From contig CAWGJU010000008.1 of NCBI GenBank assembly GCA_963822985.1, positions 1 to 64,000 on the forward strand: a stretch of 64,000 nucleotides of DNA. The letters are read 5' to 3'. Each line of letters opens with the position of its first letter. Position 1 is the first letter of the stretch. Made by a program: the position numbers and the translations under genes. Shown in pieces: positions 62,291-64,000 of the stretch. The notes beneath the pieces are model-generated. The model did no database searches, was not told the DNA's origin, and worked only from the letters and a program-made list of their open reading frames with translations. Source of the stretch: Thermohalobaculum sp963822985 (GTDB taxonomy: Bacteria > Pseudomonadota > Alphaproteobacteria > Rhodobacterales > Rhodobacteraceae).

Positions 62291-63223
62291 GAACCTGTCC
62301 TGGAAGTTTCTCAGCGTGCCAAGCGGCGTAGCATGATCTTGATCATGGCGAGCTTGACGAGGGCTTCCGCCGTTCGGGCGAGGTGCTCGTAGTCGCGCGC
62401 GAGGCGGCGGTTGCGCCTGATCCAAGACAGGGTGCGCTCGACGATCCAGCGTTTTGGCAGCACGGCGAAGCCCTTCGTTCCGGGTTCGCGGCGCACGATC
62501 TCCAGACGCCATCTGCCGGCCGACGCGATGGTCTCGGCGGCCTTCGGCCCCTGGTAGCCCTGATCGGCGAACACGGTCTCGATGAAGGGAAAGCGCCGCC
62601 GCGTGCGCTTGTCGAACACCAGCGCGGCGCCGTCGCGATCCTGCAAATTGGCAGGGTGGATCACGACGCGCAGCATCAGGCCGAGCGTGTCGACGAGCAC
62701 ATGGCGCTTGACGCCCTTGGTCTTCTTGCCCGCGTCAAAGCCCGTTTCCTGCGGTTTGCGCCCCCTTTTTCCGCCGATTTGACCGTCTGGCTGTCGACGA
62801 TCGCCGCACTGGGCTGGGGCGCGCGGCCCTCCGCCTCGCGCAGGGCCGCGTAGAGCGTCTCATGGATGCGATCGAGCGTCCCGTCGTAGCGCCACAGGTC
62901 AAAATACGCCCAGACCGTGCTGCGCGGCGGAAAGTCCTTGGGAAGATGCCGCCACTGACAGCCGGTCTCGAGCACGTAAAGCACGCCCTGCAGAACCTCG
63001 CGCACATCGACCTCGCGTCGCCGCCCGCCGCGCTTCGCGGGCGGGATGTGCGGCTCGATCAGCGCCCACTCCGCATCGCTCAGATCGCTCGGGTAGCGCA
63101 GCCCCCGCCGACCATATCTCTGGCGATCTTCCCCACTCCACATCCGACGCCTCCATCGCTCCCCGGCGCCGGACACAGAATCACAAACGATTCCAGAGAC
63201 TTAAGGAGTTTCAGGACAGGTTC
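62291..63223. mobile_element. IS5-family insertion sequence (IS427/IS1031-like group)
   Basis: The 933-bp element begins GAACCTGTCCTGGAAG and ends with the inverted copy, CAGGACAGGTTC, giving 12-bp matching terminal repeats. It is bounded by TAA on both sides (62288-62290 and 63224-63226), a 3-bp target duplication as expected for this IS5 group. The transposase lies on the minus strand. It is inserted 15 bp upstream of the VPLPA-CTERM gene start. Other copies are not seen in the window. Confidence 0.85.
62311..63143 (-). CDS. IS5-family transposase, split into two frames
   Basis: OrfA (63143 to about 62760; MWSGEDRQRYGRRGLRYPSD) holds the DNA-binding N-terminus and the first catalytic Asp region in SAAIVDSQTVKSAEKGG. 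OrfB (to 62311) contains ETGFDAGKKTKGVKRHVLVD, the second Asp in VFADQGYQGPKAA and the Glu in WIVERTLSWIRRNRRLARDY. The two join by a -1 shift at an A5G5 run (minus strand, near 62759-62768), a typical slippery site. Programmed frameshifting is common in this IS group, so the gene may be functional. It could equally be a decayed copy. Confidence 0.85.
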
Positions 63224-63241
63224 TAACTGTGGATTGTAGGC

Positions 63242-63868
63242 ATGACGCTCAGTGTACCTAGTGGTTTTTTCCGAACAGCCGCCGCTGCCGCCGCTTTCCT
63301 GGCTGTGATCGGCGCTTCTTCGCTCTCCTCCGCTGTAAGCTTCAGCGGCAGCTATCAGATAGACGCTCATAATTCGGGCAACGGGCTGCTTATCCAGATT
63401 CAGGAGCTGGCCGACCCGCTGAACTTCGCCCTCAACAGCGTTGGCGACACCTACATGGTGAACCTGTTCAAGATCTGGACAGATGAGTCCGATGTTGGGT
63501 GGGACGACACGCAGCCGAAGCCAATTTCGGCTATCTTCAATTTCAGCGCTCCGCAATCGACGGGCGCCGTTTCCGGTACTACCGTGGGCGGCGGCTTCAT
63601 CTGGCAGGAAGGCCGTCTGACCTGGAATGGTCCTGGGCTCATTGACTTCGGCAACGGCGGCGTACTCCGGATCACGCTGAGTGACGAGGTCTTCAACCGT
63701 GGTTTCTTCGGCCTCAACGAGGGCTGGAAGAAGGGAGCGGTCGTCGGGGCGACTTTCGAGCTCGTCAGCGACACCGCGGCCGTTCCCCTCCCGGCATCGC
63801 TTCCCCTGCTCATGGCGGGCCTCGGCGGCCTGGCGCTGCTCCGCCGCCGCGGGCGCACCGATGCCTGA
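63242..63868 (+). CDS. VPLPA-CTERM sorting domain protein
   Basis: The 208-residue secreted protein has a signal peptide (FRTAAAAAAFLAVIGASSLS, then SAVSF). A beta-rich central region with no motif I recognise is followed by a C-terminal VPLPASLPLLMAGLGGLALLRRR signal. The VPLPA motif, hydrophobic helix and Arg cluster are the sorting signal handled by exosortase-type enzymes that attach proteins to the cell surface. GC content is lower than that of its neighbours. The IS5 copy ends 18 bp upstream, so its native promoter lies beyond the insertion. The exosortase gene is not in the window. Confidence 0.85.
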   Translation: MTLSVPSGFFRTAAAAAAFLAVIGASSLSSAVSFSGSYQIDAHNSGNGLLIQIQELADPLNFALNSVGDTYMVNLFKIWTDESDVGWDDTQPKPISAIFNFSAPQSTGAVSGTTVGGGFIWQEGRLTWNGPGLIDFGNGGVLRITLSDEVFNRGFFGLNEGWKKGAVVGATFELVSDTAAVPLPASLPLLMAGLGGLALLRRRGRTDA

Positions 63869-64000
63869 AGCGCTCGGCGACTGAAAGATCAGAGCGCGTG
63901 CCACGGCGCGCGCTCGTCCGCTTGTCTGCCCGCGATGCCGTGCTGGCAGACGGAACCGCGGGAGCCTGCCGCCGGTTGAAGGTCCGACGCATGTTCCGTG
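63869..64000. other. Intergenic sequence at window edge
   Basis: No gene could be supported in this 132-bp tail. It contains a GGCGCGCGC-rich stretch and a possible ATG near 63991 that could begin a gene beyond the edge, but nine bases cannot decide it. Confidence 0.3.

Overview
The window is about 70% GC bacterial chromosome, most likely from an alphaproteobacterium. Supporting signs are an HWE-family histidine kinase, a ChoXWV choline importer, NnrU, a hutF-type histidine pathway, a VPLPA-CTERM protein and a DUF6173-like protein. The exact order cannot be settled from sequence alone. No rRNA, tRNA or CRISPR array was seen. Coding density is high, and most genes are enzymes and transporters for scavenging amino acids, N-heterocycles and nucleobases.

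Layout. 1-3.2 kb: end of an acyl-CoA dehydrogenase, an MBL hydrolase, a small DUF6173-like protein and an SDR enzyme. 3.3-9.7 kb: histidine utilisation, with hutI-hutH-NUDIX-hutU on the minus strand and hutF divergent. 9.7-19.2 kb: a SpoIIAA-like protein, then nicotinamidase, a MarR regulator, an FAD subunit and a fused 2Fe-2S/molybdopterin hydroxylase, a DUF2252 protein, a 6-hydroxynicotinate-reductase-like protein and a UPF0280 protein. Together these look like a nicotinamide/nicotinate catabolic locus. 19.4-22.1 kb: homoprotocatechuate dioxygenase, an HpcH/HpaI-family lyase and NnrU. 22.3-29.7 kb: an arylsulfatase with a divergent Crp/Fnr regulator, an HWE kinase with a divergent receiver protein, a candidate antisense-oriented small RNA, kynureninase and a glutaredoxin-MauE protein. 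29.8-36.2 kb: a VOC protein, malate synthase G with GlcG, a DMT exporter, a class III aminotransferase and a DUF2726 protein.

36.3-49.7 kb is a reductive pyrimidine degradation island. It holds an NMT1-like ABC importer, dihydropyrimidinase, beta-ureidopropionase and both subunits of NAD-dependent dihydropyrimidine dehydrogenase (PreA/PreT). The upstream class III aminotransferase could use the beta-alanine formed. 49.7-52.7 kb: choVWX choline importer. 53-58.2 kb: a methyltransferase and the dnaK-dnaJ heat-shock operon, with an FkbM-type methyltransferase between the two chaperone genes. 58.3-62.2 kb: AlkB-like dioxygenase, PAS histidine kinase, leuB and a small membrane protein. 62.3-63.9 kb: a complete IS5-type element with TAA target duplications inserted 15 bp upstream of a VPLPA-CTERM surface protein gene.

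Two features stand out. First, genes between about 3.4 and 16.5 kb carry many single-base frame breaks, although the protein fragments on each side are well conserved. This looks like localised sequence error or very recent decay; away from this stretch only isolated breaks were seen (near 29.4 kb, and inside the transposase). Second, several short palindromic elements are scattered between genes, and one lies in frame inside the UPF0280 gene.
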